Shown: positions 18,401 to 26,437 of the stretch, piece after piece | Position numbering within the stretch: position 1 is the first letter of the stretch | Layout: every line of letters starts with the position of its first letter | Origin: JAPPHA01 sp963662705 | Lineage (GTDB): Bacteria > Pseudomonadota > Alphaproteobacteria > Rhodobacterales > Rhodobacteraceae | NCBI GenBank assembly: GCA_963662705.2 | Contig: OY759767.1 | Coordinates: 3,224,001 to 3,288,000 of the forward strand | DNA length: 64,000 bases | Direction of reading: 5' to 3' | Notes under the pieces: model-generated | The model's input: only the letters and a program-made list of their open reading frames with translations | Database searches by the model: none | What the model was told of the DNA's origin: nothing | Made by a program: the position numbers and the translations under genes

Positions 18401-18819
18401 CAGCAATCGCCGTGCCAGCTACCGTGAACGGTCGCAACATGGCGGGCGATGATTTCGCCATCACCGCCGGATGGGGTCGCCACGGTCAGGGCGACGCCGT
18501 GATGCCCGGAAAAGGCCGCGCGGTCGAACGCGCCTACACCGCGGAAGAGCGCGGCGCACTGGGCGACGCACTGCCCGCTCTCGGAAACACGACCTTCGAC
18601 ATCTACCTCAACGGGGATGCGTTCTGGCGCAACGTTCCCGCCGCCATTTGGACCTACCGACTTGGCGGCTACCAGGTCCTCAAGAAGTGGCTGTCCTACA
18701 GGGAACGCGACGTTCTCGGTCGCCCACTTCGGTTCGGAGAGGTCCAGTACTTTGCCGATACTGCGCGGCGGGTCGGGGCAATCCTGTCAATGCCGCCGGC
18801 AAACGGGGGGCGGGATTGA
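15433..18819 (+). CDS. Single-chain restriction-modification enzyme, type IIG/ISP-like (no helicase)
   Basis: 1128 residues from ATG 15433; an ATG at 15397 is also in frame. The N-terminus has a nuclease-like pattern: HPDF near residue 66 and VVEVKA near 93, fitting the D...ExK core of PD-(D/E)XK endonucleases. The amino-methyltransferase part has motif I LDPCCGTGAYL near 400 and the catalytic NPPYNG near 524. After that comes a long C-terminal region resembling the target-recognition part of type ISP enzymes, ending with a YQVLKKWL phrase. The classic ISP enzymes also carry a helicase between nuclease and methylase; none is present, so type IIG is the better model. Cut and methylation would come from one chain, with adenine N6 as the likely target. 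Confidence 0.82.
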   Translation: MPGTNSKLSAAVESYFMDLGRVRASGGATGERSSYGPLANLLNAVGASLKPKVFCVGELADQGAGHPDFGLYSAKQLQRGRPREGQIPECGVVEVKATDDDVWLTAAGDQVSRYWGRYRLVLVTNTRDFVLVGEDAAGRPMKLETFQLADSADDFRGKMERPRAFANAVGAGLGEYLARALTHRAALAEPKELAWLLASYARDGLARFEAAGDSPALATVRDALEDALGVRFEGERGARFFHSTLVQTLFYGVFAAWVLWARGRRSDVGPLFDDEPASRQFEWRTAVWHLRAPVLAALFQQLSQPGRLQPFGLVEILDWTGAALDRVDRGTFFSRFNEGEAVPYFYEPFLEAFDPQLRKQLGVWYTPAEVVRYMVARVDKALKDDLGIAEGLAADNVYVLDPCCGTGAYLAEVLRCIAANLDVQGLGALAGARVKQAATERVFGFEIMPAPFVIAHLQVGLTMQGLDATLADDGTERAGVYLTNALTGWEPHTAKPLPFPELEEERDRAERVKQETPILVILGNPPYNGFAGMAVDEERELSEAYRTTKRVRRPEGQGLNDLYVRFFRMAERRIAEKTGQGIVCFISNYSWLDGLSFTGMRERFLEAFDSIRIDCLNGDKYKTGKVAPDGTPDPSIFSTEGDPVGIQVGTAISTLVRKAEHTPTKTICFRHLWGQAKRPVLLETAEAEPESLYGTFEPLLPLGLPFVRTPVSGEYFDWPSLPDLFPVSFPGVKTSRDGFLVGIDLDRLRTRIADYFDPSVSHEETARRYPGVMKTTARYDARAVREALLNRGGPDEAGFVRFAYRPFDNRWLYWEKDTKLLDEKRADYRPHVFEGNLWLSAAQHLRKGAEDPQTCPTKHLGCLHLIERGANCIPAWLREDGMDYGDTGGRRPNLSAAAERFLDRHSVGVEDLFHHVFATLHDPTYREANAGALRMDWPRIPLPGWPEGGANGAVEAISVSAARGRELAALLDPDAPVPGVTQAPLRPQLAAIAVPATVNGRNMAGDDFAITAGWGRHGQGDAVMPGKGRAVERAYTAEERGALGDALPALGNTTFDIYLNGDAFWRNVPAAIWTYRLGGYQVLKKWLSYRERDVLGRPLRFGEVQYFADTARRVGAILSMPPANGGRD

Positions 18820-19106
18820 GTACTGAACAATCTCGGCCCGACGGCACTTTGGGGACGAGAATTGCATTTGAGGCTTATGGTCGAAATCAGGCGACGACAG
18901 GCGACATGAGCCCCGATTCAGCGGCGATGCGCGGTCAAACAGATTGTCGGAAGGTCCAAGCCGGTCGATGCGCTCCAATCCACTAATTTCGCCGTAACTT
19001 CCAAGCAATCCACCGATTTTCTGAGTGCCGTTAGGTTGTATCGGGATCTGGAAAACCTCTATCAACGCGGGCGATCGTTGCTCCATCGCAGCTTTGGATC
19101 AGGACG

Positions 19107-20453
19107 TTGAACGATCAAACAGCAATTCTGGCGATTGGTGATGTACACTTGGGCACAAGTTGCTCGGGTGTGCCCGATGTCGTTTCATCAATGGGCGTCG
19201 ATCCTGGAGATCTGACGCCGGCGAACGCGTTGAATCTCTCCGTGGACCTCGCGATCAAGGAAAAAGTGAGTGCTGTCCTCTTTGCCGGAGACGTGGTTGA
19301 GAGCACCAATGCCCGTTTCGAAGCACTGCCTCCGCTCGAGAAGTGCATAGGACGGTCGCTGGATGCCGGTATCGAGGTCATTGCCGTCGCCGGGAATCAT
19401 GATGTCGAGGCCTTGCCAAGGCTGGCATCAATGCTTGAGGGCATTGTCCTTCTGGGTGCTGGCGGAACATCGGAGTCGCTGACGATTGAAAAGGACGGGA
19501 AACCAGTCGCCGAGGTCGTCGGCTGGTCCTTCGGCGAAAGGCACGTGCGCCAGAGCCCTTTTGCAAGTCTCCTCGCGGAACTGCCCGCGCCGTCGGGAGT
19601 GTCCATTCCAAGGATTGGCCTGCTTCACGCCGATCTTGACGCAACCGGTGGGACCTACGCACCCGTAAGGCAGGCGGAACTCGACAATTGCGGCTTCGAT
19701 GACTGGCTACTCGGTCACATCCACTAACCTTCCATGCATGACCTTTCTGCACGGACCGCTACCGTGCCATCCGGTTATCTGGGCTCACTTGTCGGGCTCG
19801 ACCGGTCTGAAACTGGACCTCACGGCCCATGGATCCTGGGGGTAGGTGATTGGGGCGAACTTGATCTTGAGCACGTCCTGCTTGCGCCACTGCGGTGGGA
19901 GCAGGTCCCAATCTCGGTCGAAGGACTCGAAGACGCTGAAGACGTCGAGGACCGATTGATGGGTGAGGCGACAAGCCACGTCGATCGAATCCAACAGAAA
20001 GGCCTCGTACTCCGTGCAGTGGGATTGATTGCGCGCCTCACGGGGGGAAGTCCTTGCCACCAGGTAGTCAGGAAGCGGATTTCTGCGGGTCAATGGAAAG
20101 AACTGGGACGTATTGTCAACGGCACCGCAGTATTCTTCGGCAAGTTTACCGCCAATATGAGACCACGGATCGACCTGGAAGAAATCGCGAATGGCGATGA
20201 CCCGGCCGCGCTGATTGCCCAGCGGTTGATCAGCCTCGAGCACGACGACGAATGGTCAAAAGGTTTGCTTCAACAGGCACGCGAGGCACTGGCTGGCACT
20301 GCCCGCGACGATCGCTGCTCCCCCGTTGATGAGCATCGGAATGCGACTGATCCGTTGTCTGATGAGGCTTTACGTGACGTTCTGAGGCGTTGCGGGATGA
20401 CTGCCCTGAGCACAATGCTGCCCCACGATGAATCCTCCGGTGCTCCATCATGA
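19107..20453 (+). pseudogene. SbcD/YhaO-like metallophosphoesterase, interrupted by one stop codon
   Basis: The frame begins at TTG 19107 and shows the calcineurin-type nuclease motifs in order: GDVHLGTS, FAGDVVES, AGNHDVE, LLHADLD, then GLLGHIH-type GHIH. Directly after GHIH, at 19725-19727, is TAA where relatives usually have a lysine codon (GHIHKP), a one-base change. The same frame is open again to 20453 and encodes a normal C-terminal accessory domain (SVEGLEDAEDVEDRL and onward). Without the stop it would be a 448-residue Mre11/SbcD-type nuclease subunit. The last codons overlap the ATPase gene as ATGA. Confidence 0.82.
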
Positions 20454-20947
20454 TATTGAAGAGGCTCAGGATTGACAGGCTGCCCGGGATCGATCAGCCG
20501 TTTGAAATCGAATCGCCTGGCTCAGGTGTCCACGTCATTTTCGGACCGAATGCGATCGGCAAGTCGAGCGTTTGCCGGGCAATTGAAGCAATCTACTGGG
20601 CCGACCGCGGTCCCACCGAACGAATTTCCGTATCTGCTCAATTCGAAGTTGACAGCGAAGAATGGTGGGCAGAACGTGAAGGCTCACGACTGAGATGGCG
20701 TACCGGCGATGACAACAGGTCACCTCCGGGAATTCCAGGATCCCATTACCAACACTGTTTTTTCCTATGTTTGCGTGATCTGATCGATCCTTCCTCGGAA
20801 GGCACGCAGGACATTGCCTCGGATATCAGGCGTCAGATGTCCGGCGGATTCGATTTGCATCAGATCGCGGACGACCTGTATTCAGGAATTGCGCGCGTTG
20901 ACGAGGCGACCGGGCGCGCTTGGCCGAGTTCCGCAGACATTCGGTAG
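20450..20947 (+). pseudogene. SbcC/YhaN-like AAA ATPase, truncated after 165 residues
   Basis: The product starts MILKRLRIDRLPGI, the standard opening of SbcC/RecN-like ATPases, and has Walker A GPNAIGKSS near residue 33, followed by YQHCFFLCLRDLI near 100, which resembles YhaN. It then stops. Family members continue for several hundred residues of coiled coil with the ABC signature and Walker B, all absent here. The next gene on the opposite strand ends only 16 bp further on, so a deletion removed the rest. With the interrupted nuclease gene upstream it formed a coupled nuclease-ATPase pair. Confidence 0.8.
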
Positions 20948-20963
20948 CAAACATGCGCCGGGT

Positions 20964-22316
20964 TCATCTGGACATCCAGGCGGGCAAGAGTTTTCCATGC
21001 GCGCGCAACAGGTCATCGACCATCGCCCGAATCTGCCCGAGACCGAGCTCGGCAGCGGTGTGCGGGTCAAGCATGGCTGCATGATAGATGTGGTCACGCG
21101 ACTCCTCCAACAGCGCCTTTACCGTCAACTCTTGCACGTTGATGTTGGTCCTCATCAGGGCTGACAACTGAGGAGGAATGCTGCCGACGTGCGTCGGGTG
21201 AATTCCTGAACGGTCGACGGTGCATGGAACCTCGACTGAACACCCGGTTGGCAAGGCAGGAAGCAGTCCCGTGTTCGGAACGTTCCCGTAAATGGTCGAA
21301 GGAGTTCCGGTCCATACGGAGTTGACGATGTCGGAAGCGTATTCGTGGCTATGGCCGATTTCGATCCGATCGGCAGTGCGAAACTCCTCCAACTGTTTCG
21401 CCCAGTCCGCGATCTGGTTTTCACACCGTATGCGATACTCGTCGAGCGGGATGGCAAACCTGTCCAGAAGTTCCGGTTGGCCAGACTTGATGAACCACGG
21501 AACATACTCCGAAAAGTGCTCGGAGCTCTCGGTCACGAAGTAACCGAACTGCGCCATCACCTCGTATCGGACAATGTTCGGGCACCGGGGATTTTCCGTG
21601 TTGGGTTTTGGAAGTCGCCCGGCGGCATAACCTGCGCACAACTCGGGATAAAGGTCCCGGGTCCCACCGTTTTCCTGCATTTCTTCGAGTTGCAGAAAAA
21701 ACGCCATATGGTTGATTCCGGCGCACAGGAACCGAATTCGTCCAGCGTCGATATCGAGATCGTTCGCAAGCGTTTCAATCGTGCCCTGAACCGAATGGCA
21801 GAGCCCGACCGTCTTGATTTCGGGGTATCGCTCAGCGATGGCCCACATGTTGATTGCCATCGGGTTGACGTATTGCAAGAGCAGCGCCTGGGGGCACAAT
21901 TCCTGCATGTCTGCGCAAAGCGACCACAGGTGAGGAACCGTGCGCAGGCCACGCATGATACCTCCTATTCCGATCGTATCCGCGATCGTTTGACGAATGC
22001 CGTACCTGGCCGGGATTTCGAAGTCCGTTACGGTCGCCGGCTCGTAACCGCCGATCTGAAAGGCAACAATGACGAAGTCCGCCCCATCAATTGCCGTGCG
22101 CTGTTCGGAGTGGGCGGAGATCCTCGCCTGCGTACCGAGCGTCGAGACAAGTTTCCGCGCGACCAATTCAGCCTGCGCAAGTCGTTCGACGTCGATGTCC
22201 ATGAGCGCGAAATGGGAATTTTGAAACGCCGGTTTTTGAAGGACATCGCCAACTATGTTCTTCATGAACACGGTTGAGCCTGCACCGATAAACGCGATCC
22301 TGGGAGAGTCTTTCAT
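20964..22316 (-). CDS. Glycoside hydrolase family 4 (alpha-galactosidase/glucosidase type)
   Basis: About 450 residues; ATG 22316 puts the Rossmann fold at the start (RIAFIGAGSTVFMKN), with an in-frame ATG at 22334. Other GH4 landmarks are LQYVNPMAINMWA near residue 145, the metal-site cysteine in GLCHSVQG near 173, and LCAGINHMAFF near 198. GH4 enzymes use NAD and a divalent metal to cleave glycosides by an oxidation-elimination route in the cytosol. The NH-A motif resembles MelA-like alpha-galactosidases, but substrate is not certain. The frame is complete. It is the first gene right of the truncated ATPase. Confidence 0.86.
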   Translation of the reverse strand: MKDSPRIAFIGAGSTVFMKNIVGDVLQKPAFQNSHFALMDIDVERLAQAELVARKLVSTLGTQARISAHSEQRTAIDGADFVIVAFQIGGYEPATVTDFEIPARYGIRQTIADTIGIGGIMRGLRTVPHLWSLCADMQELCPQALLLQYVNPMAINMWAIAERYPEIKTVGLCHSVQGTIETLANDLDIDAGRIRFLCAGINHMAFFLQLEEMQENGGTRDLYPELCAGYAAGRLPKPNTENPRCPNIVRYEVMAQFGYFVTESSEHFSEYVPWFIKSGQPELLDRFAIPLDEYRIRCENQIADWAKQLEEFRTADRIEIGHSHEYASDIVNSVWTGTPSTIYGNVPNTGLLPALPTGCSVEVPCTVDRSGIHPTHVGSIPPQLSALMRTNINVQELTVKALLEESRDHIYHAAMLDPHTAAELGLGQIRAMVDDLLRAHGKLLPAWMSR

Positions 22317-22419
22317 TTCACCATTCCTTGACACGGTCCCGAAGCAGATGTTCCTGACGGCAGGTCGGCGAACAGGAGCCCGACGGACCCTTCTCCGATG
22401 ATGGTGTCTGTGCCTGCCG

Positions 22420-22939
22420 TCACAATTCTTCGGTCGCAGTGCCTTTCAGCCGTACACCGCATGCTCTGACGTGCGTACCGTCGTCGTCGATCGTGGCAAG
22501 GTCGCAGAACAGTTCGATTCGATGGTCGTCTGGGTCGAGGATATAGACAGCCTCGTTTTCGCACCAGTTCCCGTCACCGCGAGACTGTACGAGTGAATGC
22601 GGGATCGGTCCCCCGCACGCATTTCGCGCCTTCCTTGCGAACGCGGTCCGGAAGCACCGGTCAGTCATCAGAATTGTTGCATTCGAACGCATCATGATGA
22701 AAATTCGGAGGGCCATCGACATCCGCATCTGGGAGCAGCATTATTCGGTAGGTCTTCTCGGGCTTTTGCACAAGGACGATCTCGTGGTGGACGTTGGCGA
22801 GGCGCATGAAAACCAGTTCGACAGGCATCCCTTCGACATCGAAAGCGGCATGACGTTCGGTGACCTGGAAACCCGGAACACGCCGATACCATTCGATGGA
22901 GCGGTCCGTATCGCTGACTTCAATGGCGACATGCTTCAT
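22420..22939 (-). pseudogene. VOC-family (glyoxalase/dioxygenase fold) gene with a frameshift
   Basis: From ATG 22939 the product starts MKHVAIEVSDTDRSIEWYRR and reaches PNFHHDAFE, the first half of a VOC module with one His metal ligand. The frame then closes near 22661. In the next frame the second half continues with NEAVYILDPDDHRIELFCDL, giving the expected Glu ligand. One indel around 22680-22700 separates them. The second ligand histidine is in FHH. It lies 35 bp behind the P450 gene on the same strand and was probably co-transcribed. A sequencing error could also produce the shift. Confidence 0.72.
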
Positions 22940-22974
22940 TCTGGCAGGTCTTGCTCGGTTCATGACCGGAACTG

Positions 22975-24195
22975 TCAACGGACGGCGACGTAGAGGTGCC
23001 GGATCTCCCTGAAACGCAAGCGCGCGGCAATTTCAGGCGGTGCCTCGAGCCGCAATCCGGGGAAACGCCCGAAGAGTTTCCGGAAGGCGATCGCGGCTTC
23101 AATCCGCGCAAGCGAGTTTCCGGCACAGATGTGAACTCCGAGACCGAAGCTGAGATGCCGGTTGGGTCGGCGTGATATGTCGAAACGCTCAGGATCGGGA
23201 AACTGCCGGGGATCACGGTTCGCGGCAGCGACGATCATGTGTACCGTCGTCCCTGCCGGGAGGGGCACTCCGCCCAATAAGGTATCCCGGGTCGACCGGC
23301 GATTGTTGATCTGAATCGGCGCCTGATAGCGCAGGACCTCTTCCACCATAGAGTCGATCAAGCCCGGGTTTTCGGCTAGGCGGTGAATTTCCCCGGGTGA
23401 ACACAGCATCTCGTGCACGCCGTGCGACAGCATGTTCGTTGACGTTTCGTGGCCGGCGTTCAACATGAAGATGCATTGATGCAGAAGTTCAAGTTCGGTC
23501 AGCCTTTCTCCGTCGGCCTCCGCATCCGCGAGTACGGTCAATACTTCGCTTGGCGCGGCTTCATCCGGGAACAGGCGGCGGTGGCGAATGAGGTCGCGGA
23601 GGTATGCCTTGAATTCAGTCACTGCCCGGTTGCCGGTGGCGAACTGATCGTCTGTCAGCATCGGCTCAAGCGCGGTCAGGATGGCCAGGGCCCAACCCCG
23701 GATCATGTGTCGGTCACTGGCAGGAACGCCAAGCATGTCGCAGACAACCTCGATAGGCAGCTTGAAGGAAAATTCCGCGACCATGTCCATCCCGCCCCGA
23801 TCTTCCAGGCGGTCGAGATAGGTGTCGACCAACCGCGCAATGCGCGGTTCAACGGCGGCGAGTGCCCTGCGCGTGAAGGCAAACTGGAAGAGCTTTCGTA
23901 TGCGGGTGTGATCCGGCGCGTCAATGAATACCACCGAGGTCGTATGGTGCTCGTACAATGGCGCGGACCTGCCGAATTTCGGTGCGAAGTCGGCCTTCTT
24001 GTCCGAGGACCAAAGGACGGGGTCCCGATAGGCGGAAGCGCAATCGTCATACCTGGTCAGGATGAATGTACCATCGGAATTGCGATGGACGGGCGAACGT
24101 TCGCGCAGCGCGGCGAGATAGGGATAGGGGTTGGCAGCAAAATCCGACGGTACATCCAGAAGATCGAAATCCGTAACGTCGGGATGGAAATCCAT
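22975..24195 (-). CDS. Cytochrome P450
   Basis: A 406-residue bacterial class I-type P450, soluble, lacking a membrane anchor. It has the I-helix AGHETS near residue 245, ExxR in EEVLR near 285, and the heme loop FGLGVHICAGNSLAR near 348-362, whose Cys binds heme iron. P450s insert one oxygen atom into a substrate using ferredoxin and a reductase; neither partner gene is in the window. The VOC remnant follows directly. The gene faces away from the NicX-like operon, across a shared 329-bp control region. Confidence 0.95.
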   Translation of the reverse strand: MDFHPDVTDFDLLDVPSDFAANPYPYLAALRERSPVHRNSDGTFILTRYDDCASAYRDPVLWSSDKKADFAPKFGRSAPLYEHHTTSVVFIDAPDHTRIRKLFQFAFTRRALAAVEPRIARLVDTYLDRLEDRGGMDMVAEFSFKLPIEVVCDMLGVPASDRHMIRGWALAILTALEPMLTDDQFATGNRAVTEFKAYLRDLIRHRRLFPDEAAPSEVLTVLADAEADGERLTELELLHQCIFMLNAGHETSTNMLSHGVHEMLCSPGEIHRLAENPGLIDSMVEEVLRYQAPIQINNRRSTRDTLLGGVPLPAGTTVHMIVAAANRDPRQFPDPERFDISRRPNRHLSFGLGVHICAGNSLARIEAAIAFRKLFGRFPGLRLEAPPEIAARLRFREIRHLYVAVR

Positions 24196-24524
24196 GTCTG
24201 CCGCACCTGTTCAACCGAACCCGCTTTCGACGTTCTTCGGGCAAGTTACACGTTCAGGACCGCGTTAAAACCCCTGTTTGGCTGCCTTCCGTCCGGTCCC
24301 ATTTTGCCGGATTGTCTGGCAGGGTCAATGCGGTCGTCAGGCAGCCGTCGCCTGGCCGGGGAACCGGCACATGGTAGCGATTTCACCAAGTGTCCAAACC
24401 TGGCCCCTGCAGAAAACCGCGGCGGCGCATCTTCGTTGAACCCCGATATGCCGTCGTATACGGACCGATTGACATTGTGCCATATTGGCCGTCATGCAGC
24501 CTGTCATGACGGGGAGGTTAGACG
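24196..24524. other. Divergent control region between P450 and the NicX-like operon
   Basis: Both flanking genes are transcribed outward, so promoters for both should be here. A TTGACA hexamer occurs at about 24471. A clear inverted repeat close to the right-hand gene is listed separately. No open frame is supported. Confidence 0.5.
24489..24512. promoter_or_regulatory. 8-bp inverted repeat just before the NicX-like operon
   Basis: CCGTCATG (24489-24496) and CATGACGG (24505-24512) are exact complements around an 8-nt spacer. The GGAGG ribosome site follows within a few bases. It may be an operator for a dimeric regulator, or an mRNA hairpin next to the ribosome site. Confidence 0.5.
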
Positions 24525-25559
24525 ATGCTAGCGGACCGTATCGAAAGCGCGTGGATCGATTCCTTCGCCAACGTGTTCGATCTGTGCAAGATGCGGCGTG
24601 ACGAGAGCATCGTCATCCTGGCCGAATCCCAGTCACGGGGGTTGAACCTTCACCTCGCCGAACTGGCGCTCGGCCAGCTTGGAGTGTCGCATTTTTGCAT
24701 TTCCGTTCCGACCCCGCCGCATCCAGAGGGACCGATCGTGCGATCATCCGGGGCGAGCCAGGCATTGAACGGGCAGAAGGCGGTCGTCAAGGCGCTTGCG
24801 GACGCGGATGTCGTCATCGATCTGACGGTCGAAGGGCTGTTGCACGCATCGCAGACAATCGAAATCCTGAAAGGCGGAGCGCGGATTCTCACGGTTTCCA
24901 ACGAGCATCCCGAGACGCTGGCGCGTACGGTTCCGACACCGGATCTCAAGGACCGCGGCAAGGAAGCGGTCGCACGTTGCAGGAAGGCACGGGAGATGAC
25001 CGTCCGACGCGCCGTCTCGACGGACCTGTCCGTCAGGCTGACCGATGCCGCATGCGTCGGGGTGTGGGGCTGGACAGATCGCCCCGGAACGTTGGCCCAT
25101 TGGCCGGGAGGTATTGTTGTCTGTTTCCCTGCAGAGGGCAGCGTCAATGGCCGGTTGACGTATCAACCGGGCGACATGAACCTGACGTTCAAACGATACT
25201 TCGAATCGGTTGTGGAACTGGTATTGGAGAACGACTTCGTTACATCGATCGAAGGGCAGGGTACCGACGCATTGCTCATGCGCGACTATTTTGCGGGATT
25301 TGGTGAACGGGATGCGTTTGCGACAAGCCATGTCGGCTGGGGACTCAACCAGCGGGCACGATACGAGGCGTTGACCATGCACGACCGCCGGGACAACAAC
25401 TGTACTGAACTGCGCGCAGTTGCCGGCAACTTTCTTTTTTCAACCGGCGCCAATGAATTTGCCGGCCGGTTCACCCGCGGACATTTCGACCTGCCAATGA
25501 TGGGTTGCGACATCGCCCTCGACGATGTCCTGGTAGTCGAAGGCGGGCGCCTCACTTGA
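24525..25559 (+). CDS. NicX-like iron-dependent ring-cleavage dioxygenase
   Basis: 344 residues, starting at ATG 24525 behind GGGGAGG. The C-terminal half aligns well by eye with 2,5-dihydroxypyridine 5,6-dioxygenase (NicX): FATSHVGWGLNQRARYEAL near residue 265, MHDRRDNN near 285, GNFLFSTGAN near 303 and HFDLPMMGCDIALDD near 320. NicX opens the dihydroxypyridine ring in nicotinate degradation using non-heme Fe(II). The fold is shared with M29-type aminopeptidases. The N-terminal half is more distant, so another cyclic substrate is quite possible. It leads a four-gene overlapping operon. Confidence 0.75.
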   Translation: MLADRIESAWIDSFANVFDLCKMRRDESIVILAESQSRGLNLHLAELALGQLGVSHFCISVPTPPHPEGPIVRSSGASQALNGQKAVVKALADADVVIDLTVEGLLHASQTIEILKGGARILTVSNEHPETLARTVPTPDLKDRGKEAVARCRKAREMTVRRAVSTDLSVRLTDAACVGVWGWTDRPGTLAHWPGGIVVCFPAEGSVNGRLTYQPGDMNLTFKRYFESVVELVLENDFVTSIEGQGTDALLMRDYFAGFGERDAFATSHVGWGLNQRARYEALTMHDRRDNNCTELRAVAGNFLFSTGANEFAGRFTRGHFDLPMMGCDIALDDVLVVEGGRLT

Positions 25560-26437
25560 TTGCGGCGGGAATCGAGTACGACATGGCGGGAACGGGACCG
25601 CCGGTCCTGTGTCTCCACGGAATCGGTGGAGGTATCGACAGCTTCCGGCCGCAAATGGACGCGGTAGTTGCCAATCCTAGATCGGGACCGGTCTCGCGAA
25701 ATGAAGGACGTGCCGGTTCCGGTGACAAGTCCGGGATTGCCCGTCGCGAATTCCCGCCCCCTGCCCTGGAAGGGTTTCAGGTTCTTGCCTGGAACATGCC
25801 CGGCTATGGCGCAAGCACGGCGGAAGTCTGGCCACCGGGATTCGCGTACCTGTCAGCCGCACTTGGAGATTTCATTGCTTCAATCGGCCATGAAACCGTT
25901 CACCTCGTGGGACAGTCGCTCGGCGGCATGTTGGCGCTGGAGCACGCGCTGCGGCGTCCGGAACAGGTGTCGTCAATGGTCCTCATCGGGACGACACCGA
26001 GTTTTGGCGGACGGGACAATTCGTTTGGCGAAGCGTTTCTGAAAGCGCGGCTGACGCCACTGGACGCAGGCCTCGGCATGGCCGGCATGGCGAAGGCAGA
26101 AACACCGGGATTGGTGGGGCCGGCGGCGTCACCAGAGGCGATCCGAAGCATCGAGACATTGCTGGCGGCCGTAACCGAAGAGACCTGGCGCGGTATCTTG
26201 CGTTGTCTCGTGACCTTCAATCGGCGCAATGACCTGAAACGTGTGGCGCAACCATGCTGCCTCATTGCGGGCTCCCATGACCGGAATGCTCCGGTGCGAA
26301 CCATGAAATGGATGGCGGAAAAGCTGCCATGCGCCGAGCTTCACGTGATCGAAAACGCCGGCCACATGATCAACCAGGAAAACCCTGAACGAACAAACGC
26401 GATTATCGGCAGATTCCTGCGGAAAGGCTTACCGTGA
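25556..26437 (+). CDS. Alpha/beta hydrolase, NicD-like by position
   Basis: I place the start at TTG 25556, which overlaps the upstream stop as TTGA, giving 293 residues. It has LCLHGIGGG (oxyanion loop) near residue 19, the nucleophile elbow VGQSLGGM near 123, an Asp in IAGSHDRNAP near 243 and the catalytic His in ENAGHMINQ near 265. Next to a NicX-like enzyme it could act like NicD, which hydrolyses the ring-cleavage product, but that is inferred from order only. About 34 residues (SGPVSRNEGRAG and on, near 25670-25770) form an extra insert before the GYGAS segment. The 3' end overlaps the next gene as GTGA. Confidence 0.8.
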   Translation: MIAAGIEYDMAGTGPPVLCLHGIGGGIDSFRPQMDAVVANPRSGPVSRNEGRAGSGDKSGIARREFPPPALEGFQVLAWNMPGYGASTAEVWPPGFAYLSAALGDFIASIGHETVHLVGQSLGGMLALEHALRRPEQVSSMVLIGTTPSFGGRDNSFGEAFLKARLTPLDAGLGMAGMAKAETPGLVGPAASPEAIRSIETLLAAVTEETWRGILRCLVTFNRRNDLKRVAQPCCLIAGSHDRNAPVRTMKWMAEKLPCAELHVIENAGHMINQENPERTNAIIGRFLRKGLP

